64,000 bases of DNA from Symsagittifera roscoffensis (taxonomy: Eukaryota; Xenacoelomorpha; Acoela; Convolutidae), in contig NC_087065.1 in NCBI RefSeq assembly GCF_963678635.1, positions 59,670,754 to 59,734,753 on the forward strand, given 5' to 3'. This document shows positions 56,374-64,000 of the stretch, in pieces (within the stretch, counting starts at the first letter, position 1; every line of letters begins with the position of its first letter). The notes beneath the pieces are model-generated. The model ran no database searches. It had not been told where the DNA came from and was given only the letters and a program-made list of their open reading frames with translations. The position numbers and the translations under genes were made by a program.

Positions 56374-58404
56374 TTATTTTTGTATATTTTGATAAATATG
56401 ATTTGTGTTTAAACATTTTGTTTTGTCATTTTCATTGGGTTTATTTACGGTGTTAATTTCGTTTATTTCTTGTGCAGTTTGTGTAGTATTGATGGGTTCA
56501 ATATAATAATTGTGAAGGAGTTCCAATTGAGTTTCATATATATGTGATGTAAAAGGTTGTTCATATATAATAGGTTCGTAGTCGTTTTCGACTGTTATCA
56601 TATTTACGGAGATGGTATTTTCTGTATCACTTTCTGTGTCTGATGATCCACAGTTTATTTGATTTAGTTGTAGTTTGTTATTTAATATGTCATCAATACC
56701 TGGGGGGTCTGATGTTGTTTCATCATTTGACTGTACTTGATTAATATGTCTTTGATGTTTTGTGTTACTACTTCTGCATCGATGTTTAGAATTATTATAA
56801 TGGTTATTATTCCTATGTGGTGATTGGGAATTATTTCTATATTGATTATTATAACTTGAATTTCGATTTTGTGAATTATTCCGTGATCTGTTTTGATAAC
56901 TGTCATTTGGTCTGTGATAGTTTGATCTGTTATATGAGTTATTTTTTGATCGATTGTTCGGGTAATTCTGATTTCGATTGTTCGAATAACTTCTATTTCG
57001 ATTATGTGAATAGTTTCTATTTCTGTAATATGATGAGTTACGTGATTGATTATTGGAATAGTGTTCATTTCTTGGGTTTGATTGGGAATTGGTTCTAGAA
57101 ACAACTTGTGTTGCATTTGAATTTGATCTCGTATAGTTATTTTGACTATTTGATCGATTATAATGATTTTGTGAAGAATTTTGTGTATTTCTTCGTTCTG
57201 GTGATCTTCCTCTATAAGCTGAGTTATATGGTGATTGATTCCTTGTGTAATTGGTGTTGTTCGGAAGTGGTTTTCCTGAACTGTTGTTACTGTATACATT
57301 TTTGTTTGGTAGATTTTGATCTTTCTTCATATATTGATAGAATGATTTATTTGGTTCTTTATACTTTTGAGGTTTATTTTGGTTATCTTGTTGTTTTTGT
57401 CTACATTCGGAAATACTATGGCCGTATCGTTGGCAATAATTACACCATTTTTTGAAAGATGGTTTGCATTTAAAAGTTGGGTGTTTTTCATAAATGTTTA
57501 GTATTTCAGTGATTTTTTCAACTAGGTCTGTATCTGATTCCTGTATGTTATTGATATGTGTAGTGTTTGTTTCAATTCGTTTAACATATTGTAGTTTTAG
57601 ATTTTCTGTTTCTTCAAGTTTCATTGTGATTTCCGCTTGCTCTAGTTTGTCTACTAGTTTTCGAAAATCTAAATCTGGCTCTCGAATTGAAGAAGGATGA
57701 GATGCTCTCTTTTTTATTGCTATTTTCCTTAATTGAGGTGTTAAGGTCATCATTAAAATTCCTGTCATTTTTGTGTTTTTATAGTCATGTGTATTTAATG
57801 AATATGCTTTTCGAACTACTGTTTCGATACGTACTGCTAATTGTTTGATGGTTTCATTTGGTAATCTGCGAATTTCATTACATAAAACTCTTTGGTGTTG
57901 TTTATTTCTTTCGTAGTCAAACATTTTTGAAAATTCTTGTGTAAATCTTTTCCAGTCTGATTTTATTTCTATAGGTAATACTGAAAACCAGTTTTGAGCT
58001 GCGCCATCTAAAGTTGTTTGTATCAATGCTGTGCGTCTATCTATCCAATTTTGATGTAGTGGCGTATTAATTGGTTCAGGTCCTATATTTAAAATTAAAT
58101 TTGCTGTTACTGCATTTAAATAATCTTCTACAGAATATTCAGGATCTGTTCCTGTGAATACCATTAGTGGTTTATTTGATGTTATTGATGATCCAAGGTA
58201 TGGATTCATAGTCATCTGTAGTGATTCTGCGGCATTTGGCATTTCCGAAAACTTTGAAAGTTGATTTTTTGTTATTTCGTGATGTTGAAGGTAATATGGG
58301 AGTGGTATTTCATTTTGCATTTGAGTTGGTTGATACGAGTGCATAGTCATTGGGTTTTGTGGTTGAATTGGTTGAAAAGATTGTGTATTAGTTGGGTTTG
58401 GCAT
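56374..58404 (-). CDS. gag: gag, long open copy (element 2)
   Basis: A 676-codon open frame that is the 3' copy of the duplicated block. It has a Gln/Pro-rich lead, a Ty3/gypsy capsid domain at ~85-230 (PEYSVEDYLNAV; DGAAQNWFSVLP; WKRFTQEFSKMFD), an acidic helical stretch, a CCHC knuckle at 321-334 (C-x2-C-x4-H-x4-C), then ~190 residues of Asn/Arg/Ser/Tyr-rich sequence (RNRNYSHNRNRSY-type words). An acidic end ESDTENTI... leads toward protease. Gag builds the particle and the knuckle binds genomic RNA. The Arg/Asn-rich tail is presumably disordered and RNA-binding. Its Met is internal: the real start is the ATG at 62061, before the duplication. Confidence 0.75.
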   Translation of the reverse strand: MPNPTNTQSFQPIQPQNPMTMHSYQPTQMQNEIPLPYYLQHHEITKNQLSKFSEMPNAAESLQMTMNPYLGSSITSNKPLMVFTGTDPEYSVEDYLNAVTANLILNIGPEPINTPLHQNWIDRRTALIQTTLDGAAQNWFSVLPIEIKSDWKRFTQEFSKMFDYERNKQHQRVLCNEIRRLPNETIKQLAVRIETVVRKAYSLNTHDYKNTKMTGILMMTLTPQLRKIAIKKRASHPSSIREPDLDFRKLVDKLEQAEITMKLEETENLKLQYVKRIETNTTHINNIQESDTDLVEKITEILNIYEKHPTFKCKPSFKKWCNYCQRYGHSISECRQKQQDNQNKPQKYKEPNKSFYQYMKKDQNLPNKNVYSNNSSGKPLPNNTNYTRNQSPYNSAYRGRSPERRNTQNSSQNHYNRSNSQNNYTRSNSNATQVVSRTNSQSNPRNEHYSNNQSRNSSYYRNRNYSHNRNRSYSNNRNQNYPNNRSKNNSYNRSNYHRPNDSYQNRSRNNSQNRNSSYNNQYRNNSQSPHRNNNHYNNSKHRCRSSNTKHQRHINQVQSNDETTSDPPGIDDILNNKLQLNQINCGSSDTESDTENTISVNMITVENDYEPIIYEQPFTSHIYETQLELLHNYYIEPINTTQTAQEINEINTVNKPNENDKTKCLNTNHIYQNIQK

Positions 58405-60590
58405 ATGGATTTTTGTTGATTTCGTGGATCCGTTGGATTTGGAGAAAAAATTATATTATATGTATGAGGTCGTCGCGGTCCTTGTTTGCGATAAATATGA
58501 TTTGTGTTTAAACATTTTGTTTTGTCATTTTCATTGGGTTTATTTACGGTGTTAATTTCGTTTATTTCTTGTGCAGTTTGTGTAGTATTGATGGGTTCAA
58601 TATAATAATTGTGAAGGAGTTCCAATTGAGTTTCATATATATGTGATGTAAAAGGTTGTTCATATATAATAGGTTCGTAGTCGTTTTCGACTGTTATCAT
58701 ATTTACGGAGATGGTATTTTCTGTATCACTTTCTGTGTCTGATGATCCACAGTTTATTTGATTTAGTTGTAGTTCGTTATTTAATATGTCATCAATACCT
58801 GGGGGGTCTGATGTTGTTTCATCATTTGACTGTACTTGATTAATATGTCTTTGATGTTTTGTGTTACTACTTCTGCATCGATGTTTAGAATTATTATAAT
58901 GGTTATTATTCCTATGTGGTGATTGGGAATTATTTCTATATTGATTATTATAACTTGAATTTCGATTTTGTGAATTATTCCGTGATCTGTTTTGATAACT
59001 GTCATTTGGTCTGTGATAGTTTGATCTGTTATATGAGTTATTTTTTGATCGATTGTTCGGGTAATTCTGATTTCGATTGTTCGAATAACTTCTATTTCGA
59101 TTATGTGAATAGTTTCTATTTCTGTAATATGATGAGTTACGTGATTGATTATTGGAATAGTGTTCATTTCTTGGGTTTGATTGGGAATTGGTTCTAGAAA
59201 CAAGTTGTGTTGCATTTGAATTTGATCTCGTATAGTTATTTTGACTATTTGATCGATTATAATGATTTTGTGAAGAATTTTGTGTATTTCTTCGTTCTGG
59301 TGATCTTCCTCTATAAGCTGAGTTATATGGTGATTGATTCCTTGTGTAATTGGTGTTGTTCGGAAGTGGTTTTCCTGAACTGTTGTTACTGTATACATTT
59401 TTGTTTGGTAGATTTTGATCTTTCTTCATATATATTGATAGAATGATTTATTTGGTTCTTTATACTTTTGAGGTTTATTTTGGTTATCTTGTTGTTTTTG
59501 TCTACATTCGGAAATACTATGGCCGTATCGTTGGCAATAATTACACCATTTTTTGAAAGATGGTTTGCATTTAAAAGTTGGGTGTTTTTCATAAATGTTT
59601 AGTATTTCAGTGATTTTTTCAACTAGGTCTGTATCTGATTCCTGTATGTTATTGATATGTGTAGTGTTTGTTTCAATTCGTTTAACATATTGTAGTTTTA
59701 GATTTTCTGTTTCTTCAAGTTTCATTGTGATTTCCGCTTGCTCTAGTTTGTCTACTAGTTTTCGAAAATCTAAATCTGGCTCTCGAATTGAAGAAGGATG
59801 AGATGCTCTCTTTTTTATTGCTATTTTCCTTAATTGAGGTGTTAAGGTCATCATTAAAATTTCTGTCATTTTTGTGTTTTTATAGTCATGTGTATTTAAT
59901 GAATATGCTTTTCGAACTACTGTTTCGATATGTACTGCTAATTGTTTGATGGTTTCATTTGGTAATCTGCGAATTTCATTACATAAAACTCTTTGGTGTT
60001 GTTTATTTCTTTCGTAGTCAAACATTTTTGAAAATTCTTGTGTAAATCTTTTCCAGTCTGATTTTATTTCTATAGGTAATACTGAAAACCAGTTTTGAGC
60101 TGCGCCATCTAAAGTTGTTTGTATCAATGCTGTGCGTCTATCTATCCAATTTTGATGTAGTGGCGTATTAATTGGTTCAGGTCCTATATTTAAAATTAAA
60201 TTAGCTGTTACTGCATTTAAATAATCTTCTACAGAATATTCAGGATCTGTTCATGTGAATACCATTAGTGGTTTATTTGATGTTATTGATGATCCAAGGT
60301 ATGGATTCATTGTCGTCTGTAGTGATTCTGCGGCATTTGGCATTTCCGAAAACTTTGAAAGTTGATTTTTTGTTATTTCGTGATGTTGAAGGTAATATGG
60401 GAGTGGTATTTCATTTTGCATTTGAGTTGGTTGATACGAGTGCATAGTCATTGGGTTTTGTGGTTGAATTGGTTGAAAAGATTGTGTATTAGTTGGGTTT
60501 GGCATATGGATTTTTGTTGATTTCGTGGATCCGTTGGATTTGGAGAAAAAATTCTATTATATGTATGAGGTCGTCGCGGTCCTTGTTTGC
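56391..60590 (-). repeat. 2.1-kb tandem duplication within gag
   Basis: Two direct copies, 56391-58489 and 58490-60590, are nearly identical. Junctions share the four bases GATA (at 56391, 58490 and 60590), consistent with microhomology-mediated duplication. The block covers capsid, zinc knuckle, Arg/Asn-rich tail and part of the acidic linker. Confidence 0.95.
58490..60589 (-). pseudogene. gag: gag, duplicated upstream copy with lesions
   Basis: This is the copy closest to the gag start. It has an in-frame TGA at about 60251-60253, where the other copy has a Gly codon, and a two-base insertion near 59433 (extra 'at' in an AT repeat) that ends the frame right after the knuckle region. Open pieces are 60505-60251, 60127-59426 and 59429-58347. 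These lesions would block translation into the intact downstream copy. Confidence 0.8.
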
Positions 60591-62061
60591 GATATTCTTG
60601 GGTATATGGTGCAAAAATGTCTGGTTGTAAATAATCATCATCGGATGATAAGTATTCCGTATGATGAGGTGCTTGCTTTTTATTTTTATTTTGTTGAAAG
60701 AATGGGTAATTTTCACTATGATCTTGTGGAGGATGTGAATTAGTCCGAAAATTTACTGAGTTGGTTGTTGTCATTGGGTTATCCCAATAGTGAGAACATA
60801 CATGATTATTATTAGTTTTTTGTGGGGGATAGTTTGTTTTTGACGAATGTGCATAATTATAATTGTGTTCTGCAAAAGTGTTTCTTGTGAACGTTCTTCG
60901 TGGTTTTGATGGTACTGTCATAGGTCTATATGTTTGATAATCCATATGTGAATATTTTGGAGCAACCGAAGGTTTAACGGTTGATTGTAAGGTTATTTGT
61001 GCCACTGAAGTGTTTGTATTTTTTGGTGTTGTTAAATTTGGATGTAATGGTGAAATACTTTGTTGTGTAGTTGTTGTTGTTTGGACAATTTCTTCATTTA
61101 TGAAGTGTGATGGTGTTTGGATATCTTGTTGTGTAAGATTCCTAGTTCCATTAAGGTTTTCATTGTGTATGACTGTCGAATTTAAACTGTTATTTCGCGT
61201 ATCAGGTGAAAATGTATTGTAGTTTAATGGTGTTGCATCAATGGTTAGTGGTACTACTTTTACATAATCTCTTTGGTAAGATATTGTACTTATTGCTTGA
61301 CTTGAGATTGATTGTGGGATATTTATAAATGCAGGATGAGACCATTCAGGGTCCCAAACGTAGTCTGACTGTTCTGTAATAGCAGTATCATTATTTGGAT
61401 TTTGAGGTCTGAAATTTTTTCTTGCTTGTGAAATTAAGTCTATATTATGTGTGAAATAATCTATTATAAACCATGCCAAAATGTTTTGTAAGTCATGTTT
61501 TGTGTGTTGTGAAACATCATCTTTAGTGAAATTTTCTTTGATTATATGCAGAAAAGTTGAGAATAAAGCAATTTCATTTCGTACTTTTGTATGTTTGGAG
61601 GTTTCAGTTGGTGAGATACTGTGAAATTCTGTTTTTTCTAATATAGAAATATAGGTATATTTTATTGCAAAAACTTCGTTAGTGAATATGGAGTTTGCTC
61701 TTTGTGAATTATAATATTGTATGCTTTTAATATATTCTGAGAATACTTTTGAAAATTCTAATTCAAGATCGTCTGTTTGAATTACATATTTACGATAATT
61801 CGTATTTGGTGTGCTGAATTCTATGGTGTAGATTCCATATTGTTGTGTTAAATTACATATATCTTCCAGATATTGTTCAATAATTTGTCTTTTGATTTTT
61901 AAATCTGGGAATTCTGCTTTGCATGGGCTGATTTCGGGTTCAAACAAATTTACGAGTAAATTCTTGCAAAAATCATCTTGCCCTCTATTATCGGGTGCAT
62001 CTATGAGGAAGGGGTAAACCTCTTCGTCATCTGGACTATCGTCACTTTGAGTGTGGCTCAT
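60448..62061 (-). CDS. gag: Gag N-terminal extension, 537 codons (element 2)
   Basis: Starts at ATG 62061, overlapping the end of ORF0 by 20 nt. The first ~60 residues are acidic (MSHTQSDDSPDDEEVYPFL). Residues ~60-240 look globular and helical (FCKNLLVNLFEPEI, LEDICNLTQQYGIY, LAWFIIDYFTHNIDLI). The remainder is low-complexity Thr/Asn/Pro/Gln-rich with a His/Tyr patch. No known domain is recognised. It ends in a frame offset (~60500) relative to the capsid; element 1 suggests the two were originally one frame. Such a long extension before capsid is unusual for Ty3/gypsy Gag and may serve as a matrix domain. Confidence 0.65.
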   Translation of the reverse strand: MSHTQSDDSPDDEEVYPFLIDAPDNRGQDDFCKNLLVNLFEPEISPCKAEFPDLKIKRQIIEQYLEDICNLTQQYGIYTIEFSTPNTNYRKYVIQTDDLELEFSKVFSEYIKSIQYYNSQRANSIFTNEVFAIKYTYISILEKTEFHSISPTETSKHTKVRNEIALFSTFLHIIKENFTKDDVSQHTKHDLQNILAWFIIDYFTHNIDLISQARKNFRPQNPNNDTAITEQSDYVWDPEWSHPAFINIPQSISSQAISTISYQRDYVKVVPLTIDATPLNYNTFSPDTRNNSLNSTVIHNENLNGTRNLTQQDIQTPSHFINEEIVQTTTTTQQSISPLHPNLTTPKNTNTSVAQITLQSTVKPSVAPKYSHMDYQTYRPMTVPSKPRRTFTRNTFAEHNYNYAHSSKTNYPPQKTNNNHVCSHYWDNPMTTTNSVNFRTNSHPPQDHSENYPFFQQNKNKKQAPHHTEYLSSDDDYLQPDIFAPYTQEYRKQGPRRPHTYNRIFSPNPTDPRNQQKSICQTQLIHNLFNQFNHKTQ

Positions 62062-62506
62062 TTTTTCGTTTAATGACTGTTAATATATAACTATCGATGT
62101 GTCTAATTGGTTGATTCCAATTATACAAGTGTACTGGTTTGTGTTTATTTTGCTTTTTTATTCTTCTTTTTCCTCTTTTTGATGAATTTGAAGTTGTTTC
62201 TGAATCGGAAAAATATATTTGATCGTGAATGGGACATTTTTTATCAATCGATTCTTTTAATTTGTAGAGTTCATCTAAGTTGCTGGCTTCTGATTCTGCT
62301 GAAAATGCGTTTCTATTTTTTGAAAATCTTTTTTGTGTGATTTGTTTTTGTTTGTTTATTATTTTTCTTATTATTGTTAGTCGTTTTGTTCTAATGTATC
62401 CAACTGTTTGTGTATGAGGTGTGATTACAAGATCGTATTTTTGGTTATCTATTTCACAGTTGTGTAAAACGATTGTTTGTTTATTTGCTAGATTTTTGAA
62501 TGACAT
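62042..62506 (-). CDS. ORF0, 154 codons, unknown function (element 2, intact)
   Basis: Intact from ATG 62506 to TGA 62042-62044, which overlaps the gag start by 20 nt. The N-terminal third (LANKQTIVLHNCEIDNQKYDLVITPHTQTVGY) suggests beta strands. The middle is strongly basic (RTKRLTIIRKIINKQKQ). A Ser-rich acidic stretch (FSDSETTSNSS) and a second basic patch (KRGKRRIKKQNKHK) follow. The two basic clusters fit nucleic-acid binding or nuclear localisation. It would be the first sizeable gene on the genomic RNA. No family is recognised; broken relatives are at 13463, 30482 and 31661. Confidence 0.6.
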   Translation of the reverse strand: MSFKNLANKQTIVLHNCEIDNQKYDLVITPHTQTVGYIRTKRLTIIRKIINKQKQITQKRFSKNRNAFSAESEASNLDELYKLKESIDKKCPIHDQIYFSDSETTSNSSKRGKRRIKKQNKHKPVHLYNWNQPIRHIDSYILTVIKRKNEPHSK

Positions 62507-63435
62507 AAGGTTTAGGATGAGGGATGCAAAAAATTGTTAGGTGATTTCTATTTTCTTAGACTGTTAGTCCTTACGATTTTTCGGTTAGCTTAATCTGGGT
62601 CTTTTTGTTCAGGGTTGGAGAGAAAAGTATATCGATTCCGAAGAATAGTTTTTTATTTTCTCGTGGCTAGTCTAAGCTAAGGTGTTAACTTACTTAATCT
62701 TACTTAGGGGTAGTGATTGTGTTCAAGGGTTGGAGAATAGTAAATCGATCCACAAGGTTCAGGTATAATTAGAACGCAAGTAGTTCGTTAGATACTATTT
62801 TAAACTTACTAAGTCTCAGATTTATCCTGGGTCTGGTAAGAGGAGGGTTCAAGTGAAGGATGAATAACCGAAGTTCTTCACTATTTGTCCTAATTTTGAA
62901 TGGTTAATTTTGTTGAAAAATTTCTATTAGTCTTGGGTTTTTTTTGGAAGGGTTGGATAGTGAATCGACGTTTGAGGTCGTTAGACACTTGTTAAGTAGG
63001 TGGGGGAGAACAAAATTGTTCTTTTTGATCCAAGGATAGGCCTTGATGATCAGGTTTTAAATTTAATGAAATAGAAAATTTATTAAGATCCAAGAATAAG
63101 CCTTGATGATCTAATTTTAAAATTAAGTGAATATAATTTATTTTGGTTTAAATTTATTTAAGAAAAAGATTTAGTTTTTTAATGATATTAGTGAGCTTAT
63201 GATTGCTGTTATGTTTAGGTGATGAAGCTGGGACAACAGATGATTTTATGATTACTAACAATTTATTGTCATGCTACTAATTTTGATTTTGATTTTCAAT
63301 AAATATTTTTCAAACATGTTTTATATAAGACTGCAGAAATTAAGAAAACGATCTGAGATCTTTTTATCAATCGTTATTGTATATTAATAATTTGGTTTAG
63401 CGCCTGAAATGATCATGAAGATTGACTTCAAAATT
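62507..63435 (-). other. Structured non-coding leader of element 2
   Basis: Counterpart of 12538-13462. It contains the hairpin cluster (63007-63111) and the three 'TCGAT...TCCAACC' motifs (about 62590-62965). There is no open frame shared with element 1. Confidence 0.6.
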
Positions 63436-63669
63436 TTATGTTTGCAAATGAAAATCTAAATTCATTGCTGATAAGATTCTAAATATAAATGTTTGTGTTG
63501 GCTTTTGCCGTACAATCATAAAACTATATGGTAAGTTTCTACTTTGTCGTATGTCGTCTCTTGTTCGAGGTCTTCTTACAATTCCGGGTAGTTCTGTTAT
63601 CGTTCGGAATATCGGCTCTGATCTATTGAGTCGTAGAGACATTTCGATTAAATTATTATCGTATAACAT
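63436..63669 (-). CDS. Leader ORF, 77 codons (element 2)
   Basis: Same length, start and stop as 12304-12537, with about a dozen amino-acid differences (for example Ile/Thr at residue 25 and Gly/Val at 31) and no indel. The PRTRDDIR core is retained. Persistence of an open frame in three copies, while the large genes decay, is the only support; the function is unknown. Confidence 0.4.
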   Translation of the reverse strand: MLYDNNLIEMSLRLNRSEPIFRTITELPGIVRRPRTRDDIRQSRNLPYSFMIVRQKPTQTFIFRILSAMNLDFHLQT

Positions 63670-63931
63670 TTTTAAAATGTTTTGTTTAAATTCTAATCTA
63701 TTTTTGGTTAAATCTAAGCTATTAAGGTCTTATTCGAGACTTATGGTCGCACCAGATGAGTTATGTCCTTTGTGGTTAACTCATAGAGTAATTTCGGATA
63801 GGGTACACCGTCTGCTCGTCACGCTATCTTATTTTCAGCCGGATAGATTCGTGCAACTTCTTAGTCTAATACCGATCCTAATCTTACTCTTATACTTTCT
63901 AGTCTCAGGGTGTTTAACTAGTCTCTGCTAG
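63551..63931 (+). other. Antisense ORF of element 2, 126 codons
   Basis: Counterpart of the antisense frame at 12042-12455. It ends at the same stop inside the LTR and keeps the hydrophobic terminus (LLSLIPILILLLYFLVSG). The upstream part differs more than the last ~70 residues. Confidence 0.25.
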
Positions 63932-64000
63932 GCTCAATAGATCTAGGGTATACTGGTTTATTGCGGGTGCTGAAGTTCTCTTGGAGAGACAACTAATTTC
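63916..64000 (-). repeat. 5' LTR of element 2 (partial, runs off window)
   Basis: The last ~85 bp of the minus-sense 5' LTR, matching 43461-43545 closely. The remaining ~530 bp should lie just beyond the window end. Confidence 0.85.

Larger units (their letters stand above)
43461..64000 (-). mobile_element. Element 2: second giant env-bearing LTR retroelement, minus strand
   Basis: Same family and gene order as element 1, read on the minus strand. Its 3' LTR is at 43461-44071; its 5' LTR enters at 63916 and continues past the window end. More than 20.5 kb is visible. It retains parts missing from element 1 (full integrase, intact ORF0, env start codon) and carries its own lesions: a 2.1-kb gag duplication, an 8-bp microduplication in RNase H, several frameshifts and several in-frame stops. 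It is not autonomous in its present state. Confidence 0.9.

Noticed and set aside
56817-57455. Tyr/Phe/Cys-rich frames on the plus strand opposite gag (also 58916-59446)
   Set aside because: They mirror the AT-rich low-complexity gag tail and have no support beyond composition.

Overview
The window is AT-rich eukaryotic (very probably invertebrate metazoan) nuclear DNA dominated by repeats. The evidence is LTR retroelements with spliceosomal-type intron signals, AATAAA polyadenylation signals, hAT-like and TA-flanked MITEs, a higher-order satellite array and only a few short host gene pieces. Nothing looks prokaryotic: there are no operons, Shine-Dalgarno sites or CRISPR repeats. I could not fix the species. 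Tor-type Ty3/gypsy elements of larvacean tunicates and env-bearing elements of rotifers and arthropods are possible comparators, from general knowledge only.

Layout. (1) 1-10525: about 2.5 copies of a 3.9-5.1 kb tandem unit. Each unit is built from ~340-bp monomers plus a CpG-rich foldback block made of a short motif in both orientations. (2) 11443-29076: a complete but decayed giant LTR retroelement (element 1, + strand, 17.6 kb). Its right LTR is shared with a second, truncated copy (to 31264), whose 3' edge and flank are tandemly duplicated (30375-32745). (3) 32746-43460: host DNA on the minus strand. It holds two short terminal exons of related genes, one frameshifted helical protein, one tiny signal-peptide ORF and three MITE families. 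(4) 43461-64000: a second copy of the same retroelement family (element 2, - strand), whose 5' LTR runs off the window. It carries a 2.1-kb tandem duplication inside gag.

The retroelement is the main discovery. It has Ty3/gypsy logic: protease DSG, RT YLDD, RNase H, integrase HHCC then D,D35E, and a GPY/F module. It is very large and carries extra genes. Its order is LTR - 1.4-kb structured leader with a 77-codon ORF - ORF0 - a single-frame gag-pro-pol with a ~500-residue Gag N-terminal extension - ~0.8-kb gap - ORF-X (two-TM, Pro/Ser/Thr-rich) - env-like glycoprotein - ORF-Z (unknown) - a 75-77 nt intron just after the last stop - LTR. Three gene junctions (ORF0/gag, ORF-X/env, env/ORF-Z) are short stop/start overlaps. 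This suggests a polycistronic 3' message, possibly made by splicing just upstream of ORF-X. Both copies are dead: they carry many nonsense and frameshift lesions, and element 1 has lost most of its integrase. They are therefore best read as fossils of an env-bearing retrovirus-like element.

The gene names ORF0, ORF-X and ORF-Z are mine. All comparisons are by eye between copies inside the window.
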